This document shows positions 38,158 to 48,345 of a stretch of 64,000 nt of DNA, one piece after another; the first letter of the stretch is position 1, and each line of letters opens with the position of its first letter. Source of the DNA: Thiotrichales bacterium (lineage in GTDB: Bacteria > Pseudomonadota > Gammaproteobacteria > Francisellales > CACEW01); contig CANJUQ010000004.1 in NCBI GenBank assembly GCA_947478175.1, positions 1 through 64,000 on the forward strand. Reading direction: 5' to 3'. Both the position numbers and the translations under genes were made by a program. Below the pieces are notes generated by a model, which ran no database searches, was not told the origin of the DNA, and was given only the letters and a program-made list of their open reading frames with translations.

Positions 38158-39387
38158 TCATAATGACAACCAATGGCCTAATTTGTCCCGCTTGGTTTTT
38201 AAATATTTTTCATTCTGAATTTTGGGGTAAGTCTCAATCGAAATTCTTTCAATAATTTCTAAACCATAGCCGCCTACGCCATGAAATTTTCTAGGGTTAT
38301 TAGTCATGAGTTTAATTTTCCCCAAACCCACTGTTCTTAGAATTTGTGACCCGATGCCATAATCCCGATCGTCATCTTTAAATCCTAATTTATGATTCGC
38401 TTCGACTGTGTCCAACCCCTGGTCTTGCAAGGCATACGCTTTGATCTTATTAGCTAAACCGATTCCACGACCTTCTTGTTTCATATAAAGCAACACACCG
38501 CCTTCTTCTCCAATTTTCTTTAACGCAGCCTCTAGCTGATCGCCACAATCACAACGGCAAGAATGAAAAATATCGCCCGTCAAACAGGCTGAATGAACCC
38601 GAACAAGCGTTGGGATATCTGGATTAATTTCGCCTTTTTGTAAAACAACATGTTCAACTTGGGTTAAACAATCTTTAAAAACTTTAATTTTAAAATCACC
38701 CAAAGAACTAATAGGCAAACTAGCTTCAGCCAATAATTCAATAAAACTTTCATGAGCCAAGCGATACGCAATTAAATCTTCAATGGAAATAATTTTAATC
38801 CCATGTCGCTCTGAAAAAATTTGTAAGTCTGGCAATCTTGCCATCGATCCATCTTCATTCATGATTTCGCAAATCACCGCCGCGGGCTGTAATCCAGCTA
38901 ATTTTGCCAGATCCACTGAGCCTTCTGTTTGCCCCCCTCGAACTAAAACACCACCCGTCTTAGCCTTGAGCGGGAAAATATGACCGGGAGTGACCAAGTC
39001 TTGTTCAGTACTTTCAGGATCAATGGCAACAGCGATTGTCCTGGCTCGATCTTTGGCTGAAATCCCAGTAGTTACACCTGTTTTCGCTTCAATAGACACC
39101 GTAAAAGCGGTCTTATTGGGAGACTGATTATTCTGGGTCATCATAGAAAGATTTAATCTTTCTATTTGAGATTCCGTCATCGACAAACAAATTAAACCTC
39201 GACCATGCGTTGCCATAAAATTAATACTTTCAGGCGTGGCATACTCAGCTGCGACGACTAGATCTCCTTCATTTTCTCGATCTTCGTCATCAACAATAAT
39301 AACCATCTTGCCCTTCTGAAAATCTAAGATGGCACTGTCGATATCACTCAGACCTACTTTATTAAGCCCTGGATTAAGCTTTGGCAT
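38158..39387 (-). CDS. ribBA: Bifunctional DHBP synthase / GTP cyclohydrolase II-like protein
   Basis: [60 protein letters not shown]. Confidence 0.95.
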   Translation of the reverse strand: MPKLNPGLNKVGLSDIDSAILDFQKGKMVIIVDDEDRENEGDLVVAAEYATPESINFMATHGRGLICLSMTESQIERLNLSMMTQNNQSPNKTAFTVSIEAKTGVTTGISAKDRARTIAVAIDPESTEQDLVTPGHIFPLKAKTGGVLVRGGQTEGSVDLAKLAGLQPAAVICEIMNEDGSMARLPDLQIFSERHGIKIISIEDLIAYRLAHESFIELLAEASLPISSLGDFKIKVFKDCLTQVEHVVLQKGEINPDIPTLVRVHSACLTGDIFHSCRCDCGDQLEAALKKIGEEGGVLLYMKQEGRGIGLANKIKAYALQDQGLDTVEANHKLGFKDDDRDYGIGSQILRTVGLGKIKLMTNNPRKFHGVGGYGLEIIERISIETYPKIQNEKYLKTKRDKLGHWLSL

Positions 39388-39997
39388 ATTTCACCTCCAT
39401 CATGCGTTCGACATATTTCGCCATCATGTCGGCTTCGAAATTAATTAAGCTGCCTATTTGATAATTTTTAGCGATAGTTACTTCTTTAGTATGCGGAATC
39501 AAAGTGACCCAAAAATTATCTTGATTAATTCCAGCACTATTTAGACCAGCAATGGTCAGACTCATGCCGTCTAGTCCTACGAAACCTTTATGAATTAAAT
39601 AAGGTTTAAATTTTTCAGGGAGAGATAAAACCATATTTAAAGCCACACCGTCAGGCTCTAGAGATAATACTTTCACAAGGCCATCGATATGCCCTTGAAC
39701 CCAATGCCCCCCGATACGGCTATTGGCTTGCATGGCTCTTTCAAAATTGACAGATTGCCCAATAGTTAAATCGCCTAAATTAGTTAATCTTAAGGTCTCT
39801 GGCACTGCGGTGACCCCAAAAATATCTATTGTTTTTTTTGTGACTGTTAAGCAAACACCATTGATAGCAAGGCTATCCCCAATATTAACTTCTTTTAAAT
39901 CCATGCCCCCTGGCACTTTAAAAATAAAATTTGTCCCACCCGCTAAATTCTCCAGCTGAATGAGTTCAGCTGTCCCTTCAACAATTCCTGTAAACAT
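39374..39997 (-). CDS. ribE: Riboflavin synthase
   Basis: MFTGIVEGTAELI; GDSLAINGVCLTV; GHWVQGHIDG; DGMSLTI. Confidence 0.95.
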   Translation of the reverse strand: MFTGIVEGTAELIQLENLAGGTNFIFKVPGGMDLKEVNIGDSLAINGVCLTVTKKTIDIFGVTAVPETLRLTNLGDLTIGQSVNFERAMQANSRIGGHWVQGHIDGLVKVLSLEPDGVALNMVLSLPEKFKPYLIHKGFVGLDGMSLTIAGLNSAGINQDNFWVTLIPHTKEVTIAKNYQIGSLINFEADMMAKYVERMMEVKYAKA

Positions 39998-40202
39998 TCT
40001 CAGACCTTATTTTTATAGCCCACCCAAAAGCCGCGCGATTTTACGCGTCGGGAGTTTATGAATGCAACTTATAGTTCTATTAGTTCTATCTGGATTATTG
40101 TTTGTAAAATTATCTCAAAACTAATGATCCGCAGCACTTTTTTTGATAGGGTTCCCGTCCCAACTTTTCAACCTATCTCAAAGAGGACTCTCCGTGTCAG
40201 GC

Positions 40203-41960
40203 ATGATTCCAGCTCAACTCAAACAAAAATACGCAACTCTTTCCGATTCTTTAAGATCTGATCCCGATCATCGTTTAGCCCTCCGGCGTTTTCAAGAAGC
40301 CTGCATCCAAACTCGATCCGGCGCACATCTCCTAAGATCAATCGACTTAGAAAAGCAGGCTTTAACAGAACGTCTTCAAAAAAATTCCCTCAAAATCATT
40401 GCGACCATCGCTAATCCAGTTGCCCTTTTACCAGGGCGTGTCACTAATATTTCCACTTATATAACCTGCTTAATTGCTCTTGGCATCCCTTATGGGGTGA
40501 ACTCCGCAGTGGGCGCTTTAAAATCTTATGGCATCACCTCTTATGGCATCACCATTGCGATCTTAGCAGCCGTCTGTGATTCAACGGTCAACGTTGTTCT
40601 CACCTCAGAACAAACGAAAAAAGAAATTGCCGCTTTAGGATTTAAGTCCAAACAAACCTTTCAAGACATCAAAAATAACAACATCACTAAAAGAGATTTT
40701 ATTCATTGGACGTCTAATATTTTATTGGTCTGGGGTGTCTTACAAGGTGCCATTCCTGCAGCTGCCACTTTACCTAGCGGGTTTTTAGCCGCTTGTGCAG
40801 AACTAAAAAAAACAGCCAGCCCCTTCAGTGTTAAAATTCTCTCAGCGTTAACGAATCCATTTCTTATTTTTTTAATCCAATTCGTTGAAACCGCTTTTCT
40901 TGCCAAAGCAGCCGTTGCTCAGCTTCGAAAATATTTTCTGGACCGAGTGGGCCTAACTGGCGGTGATGGCGGCGCTTCTGACAGCTGGAAAGCTCTCTGG
41001 GAAATTATCGCCACTGACAGTCAGGACCCTAGAAAAAACAAAGCCCTAGCCTTACTTGAACGCGCAACTCAGAAAGGTCTGATAGGCGGTATCTTGACTA
41101 AGTTTTCTGATGAGCTTGATGACTCTCAGAAGATAGAACTATTAAAACTTGCTTTTAAAGATGCCAGAAGCTCTGAACGTCAGGTGGCTCAATATATTTT
41201 GACGGCATTGCAGCCAAAATATTCAACCCGCGAATGGCTTTGGAAAAACAAATGGGAGATTCTCAACTGGAGCCTCTCTCTTTTATTAATGATCAGTTTT
41301 AACTTCGCGACAGCACCTTCCATCAATGAGCTTTATAAGACCAAGAGTAAAGATTGGTTTGATCAACTAATGGTATTTTTATGGGTCTGGCCCAATGCTT
41401 TATTAAACCCTTGGGTGGCTGCCATTGCGAATGCTATTCAGATTCCGCTGTATATTGGCATCACTAAATCAGCCATTGAGCAACTCTGGGGATGCGTCGC
41501 AGAAACTGTTATGAACACCCAAAATCTAACAGTCAGCTCTCGTCTTAAAAACATCGTGAAAGATGTGTCCTTATTGGGCTTTTTCACGATGACTATTTTT
41601 AATTTACTTGAGATCGCCAAGAGCGGTGTCAAAGGCGAAAATTTTGGTTCGCCCTTATTTATGTCCCTAATGGCTCGTCTATTGCCTCCTGCAGCTTATT
41701 TCACCAATGGCGTGACTTACACTGTTTTACGAAAATGCTTGGACAAAATTCCTTGTTGTGGCGTGACTCGTCGATCAAAACCACCGACACAATCCATTGC
41801 AGTTCATCCCGCCCCACTGCCCCGTCATCAGGGTCAAGTGAACCTTAAAACACCATTAATGGTGGGTCTCCCTTCCTCAACAAGTAGTGGTAGTTATACT
41901 TTCGTAAACGTTCCAAAAAAACCTACTGATTACAGGACATCAAGCGGGATTTCACTGTAA
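40203..41960 (+). CDS. Orphan multi-pass membrane protein (start uncertain, 40143-40203)
   Basis: Long ORF with many hydrophobic segments; no recognised family. Confidence 0.6.
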   Translation: MIPAQLKQKYATLSDSLRSDPDHRLALRRFQEACIQTRSGAHLLRSIDLEKQALTERLQKNSLKIIATIANPVALLPGRVTNISTYITCLIALGIPYGVNSAVGALKSYGITSYGITIAILAAVCDSTVNVVLTSEQTKKEIAALGFKSKQTFQDIKNNNITKRDFIHWTSNILLVWGVLQGAIPAAATLPSGFLAACAELKKTASPFSVKILSALTNPFLIFLIQFVETAFLAKAAVAQLRKYFLDRVGLTGGDGGASDSWKALWEIIATDSQDPRKNKALALLERATQKGLIGGILTKFSDELDDSQKIELLKLAFKDARSSERQVAQYILTALQPKYSTREWLWKNKWEILNWSLSLLLMISFNFATAPSINELYKTKSKDWFDQLMVFLWVWPNALLNPWVAAIANAIQIPLYIGITKSAIEQLWGCVAETVMNTQNLTVSSRLKNIVKDVSLLGFFTMTIFNLLEIAKSGVKGENFGSPLFMSLMARLLPPAAYFTNGVTYTVLRKCLDKIPCCGVTRRSKPPTQSIAVHPAPLPRHQGQVNLKTPLMVGLPSSTSSGSYTFVNVPKKPTDYRTSSGISL

Positions 41961-41967
41961 AGCTCGC

Positions 41968-42002
41968 TCCCCGCAAAAAGCATAATTGACTGTTTGCGGG
42001 GA
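41968..42002. repeat. Inverted repeat TCCCCGCAAA/TTTGCGGGGA
   Basis: 10-bp perfect arms, 15-nt loop, between convergent genes; no U-tract. Confidence 0.6.
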
Positions 42003-42010
42003 CTAAGAAC

Positions 42011-43855
42011 CTACAATTCCCCTAAAATCTTCATCGCCAATGCCCTTGAAATCCCTTCGACTTTGCAGAGTTCATCCACGCTGGAATTTAAAACTTGTTC
42101 CAAACTTCCAAAATGATTTAACAAAGCTCTCCGTCTTTTAGGTCCAATGCCTGGTAAATCTTCTAGGCGCGACTCAGACCGTTTTTTAGCTTTTTTAGCC
42201 CGATGGCCTTCAATCGCAAATCGATGAGATTCATCCCGAATATGTTGAATAAGGTGTAATGCAGGATCTTCTGGGTTTAATCTTTTAGATAACGGCTGAT
42301 CGACTTCCCAAAGCTGTTCTAACCCGACTTTTCTATCCGGGCCTTTAGAGATAGCTATTAATCTAACCCCCTGGATATTTAAATCTAATAAAGCCTGCTG
42401 GGCTTTAGCCAACTGCTGTTGACCGCCGTCTATTAAAAATAAATCCGGAAAATCGCCGCCTTCTTCCAATAGTCTTTTAAATCTTCTAGTCACAACTTGG
42501 TAAATCGCCGCGTAATCATCCCCAGCTGTAATATTTTCGATATTAAATTTTCTATAAGCGGATTTGTCTGGCCCTTCTGAATTAAAAACCACGCAAGATG
42601 CAACCGTCGACTCCCCCTGATGATGGCTAATATCTACACATTCCAATCTGTTTATTTCATGCGGAAAATTTAAAGCTATACGCAATCGTTCAAATTTTTT
42701 CTCACCTTGCTCATGACCTGCCAGAACCATGGCCAACTGGGCTTTAGCATTCGTACTGGCCATCTCAACCCAATGACGCTTGACACCTCTGGGAGAAGTT
42801 AAAATTTTAAAAGGCAACATGTCTAAACTAAAGTCCATTAAATCTAGCTTTATCCCAGAGGGTAAAATTAATTCATCTAGTTTTTTAGTTTTTTGAGTTT
42901 TTTTAGTTTTTTTAGGCGTGCCTTCTTCACATAAATCAGGCAAAAGATAAATCTGCTCAATAAATCTTTGTATTAATTCTTGCTCTAAGTCTTCATTATC
43001 CCAAGCCTCTAAAGATACTTTTTGATTAAAAGACCGGCTGCCTAAAACTCGACCTTGTTTTACAGACAAAACAGAAATAACCACTCGGTCTAATTCTTTG
43101 GCCAAACCCAAAATATCCGCATCGAGAGATAATTTAGTTTGGACAGATTGATCTTTTTGAAGCTGGCTAAGTAAATTAATTTGATCTCGAAATTTTAAAG
43201 CTAATTCATAGGCCAACTGATCAGAAGCTATCTGCATCTTTTGTCCCAACGATTTTAAAACAGCCTGATTTTTACCTTCTAAAAATAATTTAGCCCAATG
43301 GATTTGATCCTGATAATCCTGTTTCGAAATTAATCCCACACAAGGCGCTGAGCACCGACCCATCTGATATTGCAAACAGGGCCGAGCCCGATTCAAAAAA
43401 ATAGCGTCCGGACAATCGCGTAATTTAAAAATCTTTTGCAAAATTTTTTGCATTTCTCGGGTACTGGCGACATTGGGATAGGGCCCAAACGTATGACCTG
43501 TTTTTTTAACCCGTCCTCGATAAGTTAATAACTGGGGAAAATCGCTCTGGGTTAAATGCAAATAGGGATAAGTTTTATCATCTCGAAAAATAATGTTATA
43601 TCGCGGTTTGTGCTGTTTTATTAAACTATTTTCTAATAATAAAGCTTCGGATTCCGTCGCTGTGACAGTCACTTCAATATGATCTATCTGGTTAACTAAA
43701 AGACCCGTCTTACTTTGGCCATGCTCACGATTAAAATAAGAACTGACGCGCTTTTTAAGATTTTTGGCTTTGCCAACATAGATCACCCGGCACTCTGAAT
43801 TGAACATCAGATAGACACCCGGTTTTTCGACTAGTTTTTTTAAAAAATCCTGCAT
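42011..43855 (-). CDS. uvrC: Excinuclease ABC subunit C
   Basis: GVYLMFNSECRVIYVGKAKNLKKRVSSYF; DLPGIGPKRRRALLNHFGSL. Confidence 0.97.
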   Translation of the reverse strand: MQDFLKKLVEKPGVYLMFNSECRVIYVGKAKNLKKRVSSYFNREHGQSKTGLLVNQIDHIEVTVTATESEALLLENSLIKQHKPRYNIIFRDDKTYPYLHLTQSDFPQLLTYRGRVKKTGHTFGPYPNVASTREMQKILQKIFKLRDCPDAIFLNRARPCLQYQMGRCSAPCVGLISKQDYQDQIHWAKLFLEGKNQAVLKSLGQKMQIASDQLAYELALKFRDQINLLSQLQKDQSVQTKLSLDADILGLAKELDRVVISVLSVKQGRVLGSRSFNQKVSLEAWDNEDLEQELIQRFIEQIYLLPDLCEEGTPKKTKKTQKTKKLDELILPSGIKLDLMDFSLDMLPFKILTSPRGVKRHWVEMASTNAKAQLAMVLAGHEQGEKKFERLRIALNFPHEINRLECVDISHHQGESTVASCVVFNSEGPDKSAYRKFNIENITAGDDYAAIYQVVTRRFKRLLEEGGDFPDLFLIDGGQQQLAKAQQALLDLNIQGVRLIAISKGPDRKVGLEQLWEVDQPLSKRLNPEDPALHLIQHIRDESHRFAIEGHRAKKAKKRSESRLEDLPGIGPKRRRALLNHFGSLEQVLNSSVDELCKVEGISRALAMKILGEL

Positions 43856-43893
43856 TGTTTTAAGTTTTTTAATTTAATTTTTAATAAAAAATT

Positions 43894-44547
43894 TTAAAGA
43901 TCCGCCATTTTGACCAAGTTATATTTAATGGCTAGGTGAGTTAATTCGACGTCGTTATGAATATTTAATTTTTCAAAAATTCTGTAGCGATAAGAATTAA
44001 CAGTCTTGGGACTTAAACAAAGCTGCTCTGCGATATCACTGACCTCTTGGCCACTGGTAATCATGATCATGACCTGCATTTCGCGTTCAGATAAATCATC
44101 TAAGGGCGATGCACTTTCGTCTGAAAGATGTTTGAGCGCTAACTGCTGGGCAACTTCTGGACTGATATATCGCTTGCCATAACTGACAGATCTAATCGCT
44201 TGAACCATCTCATCGACACTAGCCCCTTTGGTCATATAACCGACAGCACCCGCTTGTAAAACCAAAGACGGATAAGGTTCATCGCCATAGACAGTCACGA
44301 CTAAGACTTTGCTGTCGGGTGCGATTCTTTTCAGACGCTTGGTCGCTTCTAAGCCACCCATGCCGGGCATGTTAACGTCCATTAGAACAACATTGGGTTT
44401 AAATTTAGAGACTAATTCTATGGCTTCTTCACCTGTACTGGCTTCAGCAACGACTTCAATTCCAGGGACATCTGAGAGCAAACGACGAATTCCAATGCGG
44501 ACTAATTCATGGTCATCGACCAACATGACGCGAATGGCTAAAGACAC
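43894..44547 (-). CDS. uvrY: Response regulator, UvrY/GacA family
   Basis: REC LVDDHELVRIGIRRLL; LuxR-type HTH; adjacent to uvrC. Confidence 0.93.
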   Translation of the reverse strand: MSLAIRVMLVDDHELVRIGIRRLLSDVPGIEVVAEASTGEEAIELVSKFKPNVVLMDVNMPGMGGLEATKRLKRIAPDSKVLVVTVYGDEPYPSLVLQAGAVGYMTKGASVDEMVQAIRSVSYGKRYISPEVAQQLALKHLSDESASPLDDLSEREMQVMIMITSGQEVSDIAEQLCLSPKTVNSYRYRIFEKLNIHNDVELTHLAIKYNLVKMADL

Positions 44548-44657
44548 GACAGACCCCTTAAAAAAGCTTTAAACACCAAAAAAAATAGGTCGAAAGACTA
44601 ACACATCGAACTTAAATAACTAGGCAAAAACAGCAGGGTTAAAAAAATTCAAAAATC

Positions 44658-44748
44658 CAGCCAATTAATATATTAGAACCCATTAATTGGCTGAAATATG
44701 AAAATTGAAATTCAGCCAATTAGCCTATCCAGACCTCCTAATTGGCTG
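44658..44748. repeat. Palindrome pair D, no ATPase gene alongside (D1 44658-44693, D2 44713-44748)
   Basis: CAGCCAATTAAT...ATTAATTGGCTG (12-bp arms) and CAGCCAATTAG...CTAATTGGCTG (11-bp arms); 55 bp start-to-start. Confidence 0.9.
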
Positions 44749-44810
44749 GATTTTGATCTAGTTAGCAGGCTTATCTATCGGTGAAGAAACAATATTTTTT
44801 GACATCTTTC

Positions 44811-44885
44811 GTAGGGGCGAACCTCGTGTTCGCCCATGATCGGCACTAACCCCTGAACGAGGGCGAATACAAGATTCGCCCCTAC
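44811..44885. repeat. Inverted pair of REP-like elements (44811-44835 and 44861-44885)
   Basis: GTAGGGGCGAACCTCGTGTTCGCCC ... GGGCGAATACAAGATTCGCCCCTAC. Confidence 0.85.
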
Positions 44886-45001
44886 AAAATTCATCATTCC
44901 CGAACATCTAAACAAAAAACTCCCCCGTTCGCTTCTTGCCTTGTATTTTTTTATACTCCGCGCCCTTCTCGCGCCTTAATATACAAGAGGTCTGAACTCC
45001 T

Positions 45002-46072
45002 ATGACTCAAGTAACTCAAGCCATGACTGAAGTTTTTGCCGCGGTTCCTATGCAATCCATTGGCCCCATTAAACTGTCGGGAGATATTAGCGACGAAGTC
45101 ATGCTGCCTCTGGCCACTTTTGAGACACCGCTCTGGGCATCGACGGCTCGTGGCGCCAAGATTTCTAGATTGGTTAAATCGGGTATTTCAGTCACTTTGC
45201 TTTCTACCAGCATGACAAGATCCATCGCTCTTGAAGCCCCAGATGCTCAAACAGCTCGAGCCATCACACAAAAACTAGATATTCAGACTATTCAAATTCC
45301 TATTTCAGAAACCAGTCGGTTTGCCAAATTAATTAATATTCAAACAGAAATTCTGGGGAAAATTATTTACTGTCGCCTAGTGTTTACAACCGGCGATGCT
45401 TCAGGTCATAACATGGCAACCAAAGCCGCTGATGCTGTTTTAAATTATTTACTCAAGACTCATCCAACACTTAGATATATCTCTATTTCGGGTAATTTTT
45501 GCTGTGACAAAAAAGTCTCCGCTGTGAATAGTTTATTAGGACGCGGAAAATCCGTTATCGCTGAGATAATTATTCCTAAAGAAATTTGTGAAAAACATCT
45601 CAGAACTTCTCCTGAAAAAATCGCCGAGCTGAATACTAAAAAAAATCTATTAGGCAGCATTCTGGCTGGCAGCTTACGGTCCGCTAACGCGCATTTTGCC
45701 AATGTCTTACTCGCCGCTTATTTAGCGACGGGCCAAGATGCCGCGAATATTGTCGAAGGTTCTCAGGGAATTACTTTTGCAGAAGTATTGTCAGACGGCT
45801 CACTCTATTTCTGTATTAAGTGCCCCAATTTAATTATTGGGACCGTCGGGAATGGCAAGCATTTGTCTTTTGTTCAAGAAAATTTAAAAAATTTAAATTG
45901 CTTAGAAAAAAATAAACTTCCTGGCCAAAATTCTGAGCGTCTCGCCATGATTATTGCAGCAGGCGTTTTATGCTGTGAATTATCTCTCTTGGCAGCTCAA
46001 ACCAATCCGGGTGAACTCATGCGAGCGCATTTGTTATTAGAACGTCAAGCCCAATTGGGAGCCCCCCAATGA
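45002..46072 (+). CDS. Hydroxymethylglutaryl-CoA reductase
   Basis: TTGDASGHNMATKAAD; ISGNFCCDKKVSAVN; AHFANVLLAAYLATGQDAANIVEGS. Confidence 0.9.
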   Translation: MTQVTQAMTEVFAAVPMQSIGPIKLSGDISDEVMLPLATFETPLWASTARGAKISRLVKSGISVTLLSTSMTRSIALEAPDAQTARAITQKLDIQTIQIPISETSRFAKLINIQTEILGKIIYCRLVFTTGDASGHNMATKAADAVLNYLLKTHPTLRYISISGNFCCDKKVSAVNSLLGRGKSVIAEIIIPKEICEKHLRTSPEKIAELNTKKNLLGSILAGSLRSANAHFANVLLAAYLATGQDAANIVEGSQGITFAEVLSDGSLYFCIKCPNLIIGTVGNGKHLSFVQENLKNLNCLEKNKLPGQNSERLAMIIAAGVLCCELSLLAAQTNPGELMRAHLLLERQAQLGAPQ

Positions 46073-48345
46073 CGACGGAATCTTCTTTAAATTCTTTAAA
46101 ATTCGGCATTGATAAAGCCTGTTTCTATACCCCAGCTTACTATATTGAGCTAGCTACTTTGGCCGAAGCCCGTGGCGTCGAACGAGATAAGTATTTAATT
46201 GGGTTAGGCCAAAAAGAAATGTCTGTGATTCCTCCTGACGAAAGCATTGTAACCATGGCAGCCTCAGCCGCTTCTAAGCTTTTAGAACAAGAAGATAAAT
46301 CCAAAATTCGGACTTTATTATTAGCCACTGAAAGCGGCGTTGATCAATCCAAATCAGCTGGGATCTATGTCCATCGTCTTTTAGAACTCCCAGCGAACAC
46401 TCGAACGATAGAACTTAAACAAGCTTGCTATTCAGGCACTGGTGCACTCCAGCTAGCCCTGGGTTATTTGCATCAGTATCCCGATGAAAAAGTCTTGCTA
46501 ATTACTTCTGATATTGCCCGCTATGGCTTGAATACGCCTGGCGAGTCTTCTCAAGGCGGTGGCGCCGTCGCAATGCTGCTCTCTAAAAATCCAAGACTAG
46601 TTTCTATTGAGCCAGGCTCTGGTTTATTTACAGAAGACATCATGGATTTCTGGCGACCCAACTATCGCGAAGAGGCTTTAGTCGAAGGCAAAATTTCTTG
46701 TGATCAATATCTCAAAGCGCTAAAAGAATGCTGGCAGGATTATTCCCATAGAACCCATCGAGAATTTAATTCGCACCAGCATTTTTTATATCACATTCCG
46801 TTTCCCAGACTGGCCGAAAAAGCTCATCAAAAACTTTCCATGGTCTGTGACTTGCCAAGACCCTCGAGTGAAGAGACTTCTAAATTACTGACGCCTGCCC
46901 TGACTTATGCTCGCCATGTCGGTAATTGCTACACGGGTTCTTTATATCTGGGCCTGATTTCTCTCTTAGAAAATCAGCCAGCAAATCAGCCAGAAAATCT
47001 AGATTTATCTAACCAAAGAATTGGTTTCTATAGTTATGGCTCTGGCTGTGTCGCTGAATTTTTCAGTGGGGTTATCCAACCAGGCTATCAAGATGTTTTA
47101 TTGACCCAACATCATCAAAAATTATTGTCAGAGCGGGCTTTACTCTCAGTCGAACAATACGAAAATTTTTACAGCTACCAACTCCCAAAAGACGGGACCA
47201 TTCATACGATTCCAGAGCATACCCAAGGCGAATATCGCATGAGCCGTCTGGAAAATCATAAACAGATTTATATTAAAAAAACGCCGTTCAAAAAAAATAT
47301 TTCAGAAAAATCCATCACCGTCAGAGCGCCTGGTAAATTAATTCTTTCTGGCGAACATTCAGTCGTCTCAGGAGCACCCGCCATTGCTTTGGCTATTAAT
47401 CGCTATGCCAGAACGACTATTACCCAATCTGAAACTCGTCAGTCTGTTTTATTTAATTTATTAAATATTCAGCATCAGGGGGCGCTCTCTCGGGATAAAT
47501 TAAGATCATTAAAAGACAGAATTAAAAACGGCTATCAAAGTTTTCTCAAAGGCGAAAAAGGCATCCGCGATGTCCTCGAAAAACCTTTTGAACTTTTACA
47601 ATACACGGCGTCTAACGTCCTAGAAAAATTAGGTATCCAAAGCGAAGTAGGCGTCGAAATTAAAACAGAATCTGACATTCCGATGGGCTGTGGCATGGGA
47701 TCGTCTGCGGCCAGTATTGTCAGTACGAACTATGCCCTGTCTCAATTTTTTAATCGTGAAGACTTAGGTAATGCCCATTATTTTGAATGGAGCTTAGACG
47801 CCGAAAATATCCAGCATGGAAAATCCTCTGGAATTGATGTCCAAATGGCCCTAAGAGGCGGCGTGGCTTTATATCAAAAAGGGATTTTCACTCCCCTAGA
47901 TTTATTTCCGTGGCCGATTTTAATTATCAATACAGGCACCCCTCTAAGTTCAACAGGAGAGTGTGTCACTCAGACTCAAATAATTTTTAGAGAACAGCCA
48001 GAATTATTAGAAAAAATAACGTTAGTTACAAAACAAATTCAAAATTCTATTGAGGCGCAAGATTATTCTAAATTTTGTTTAAACATTAGAAAAAATCATG
48101 AATTACTATGCCAACTTGGCGTTGTTCCTGAAAAAATCCAATCCCTGATTAAAACCATAGAAAATTCAGGCGGCTCAGCCAAAACTTGTGGTGCGGGGGC
48201 TATTTTTGGTGACGCTGCAGGGATTGTTTTAATCATGGGATTGTCTTTCAAAGAAGCCCAAGCCATGGGTTTACCCTATCCAATTGAAGAACTACATATT
48301 GTTTCCCATGGTGTTGAACGTATGGCCATGGAAATTACCTTGTGA
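46069..48345 (+). CDS. Fused HMG-CoA synthase (N-term) and GHMP/mevalonate kinase (C-term)
   Basis: HMGS: ATESGVDQSKSAGIYVH, ELKQACYSGTGALQLALGY, FLYHIPFPRLAEKAHQ; kinase: VRAPGKLILSGEHSVVSGAPAIALAIN, PMGCGMGSSAASIVS, GAGAIFGDAAGIVLI; one uninterrupted ORF. Confidence 0.92.
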   Translation: MTTESSLNSLKFGIDKACFYTPAYYIELATLAEARGVERDKYLIGLGQKEMSVIPPDESIVTMAASAASKLLEQEDKSKIRTLLLATESGVDQSKSAGIYVHRLLELPANTRTIELKQACYSGTGALQLALGYLHQYPDEKVLLITSDIARYGLNTPGESSQGGGAVAMLLSKNPRLVSIEPGSGLFTEDIMDFWRPNYREEALVEGKISCDQYLKALKECWQDYSHRTHREFNSHQHFLYHIPFPRLAEKAHQKLSMVCDLPRPSSEETSKLLTPALTYARHVGNCYTGSLYLGLISLLENQPANQPENLDLSNQRIGFYSYGSGCVAEFFSGVIQPGYQDVLLTQHHQKLLSERALLSVEQYENFYSYQLPKDGTIHTIPEHTQGEYRMSRLENHKQIYIKKTPFKKNISEKSITVRAPGKLILSGEHSVVSGAPAIALAINRYARTTITQSETRQSVLFNLLNIQHQGALSRDKLRSLKDRIKNGYQSFLKGEKGIRDVLEKPFELLQYTASNVLEKLGIQSEVGVEIKTESDIPMGCGMGSSAASIVSTNYALSQFFNREDLGNAHYFEWSLDAENIQHGKSSGIDVQMALRGGVALYQKGIFTPLDLFPWPILIINTGTPLSSTGECVTQTQIIFREQPELLEKITLVTKQIQNSIEAQDYSKFCLNIRKNHELLCQLGVVPEKIQSLIKTIENSGGSAKTCGAGAIFGDAAGIVLIMGLSFKEAQAMGLPYPIEELHIVSHGVERMAMEITL

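Noticed and set aside
37655-39997. FMN riboswitch upstream of the rib genes
   Set aside because: The region upstream of ribE is short and I could not identify the conserved RFN element there.
44811-44885. CRISPR or rho-independent terminator
   Set aside because: The same 25-nt hairpin with GTAG end is dispersed across the window, including inside genes, so it fits a REP-like family better.
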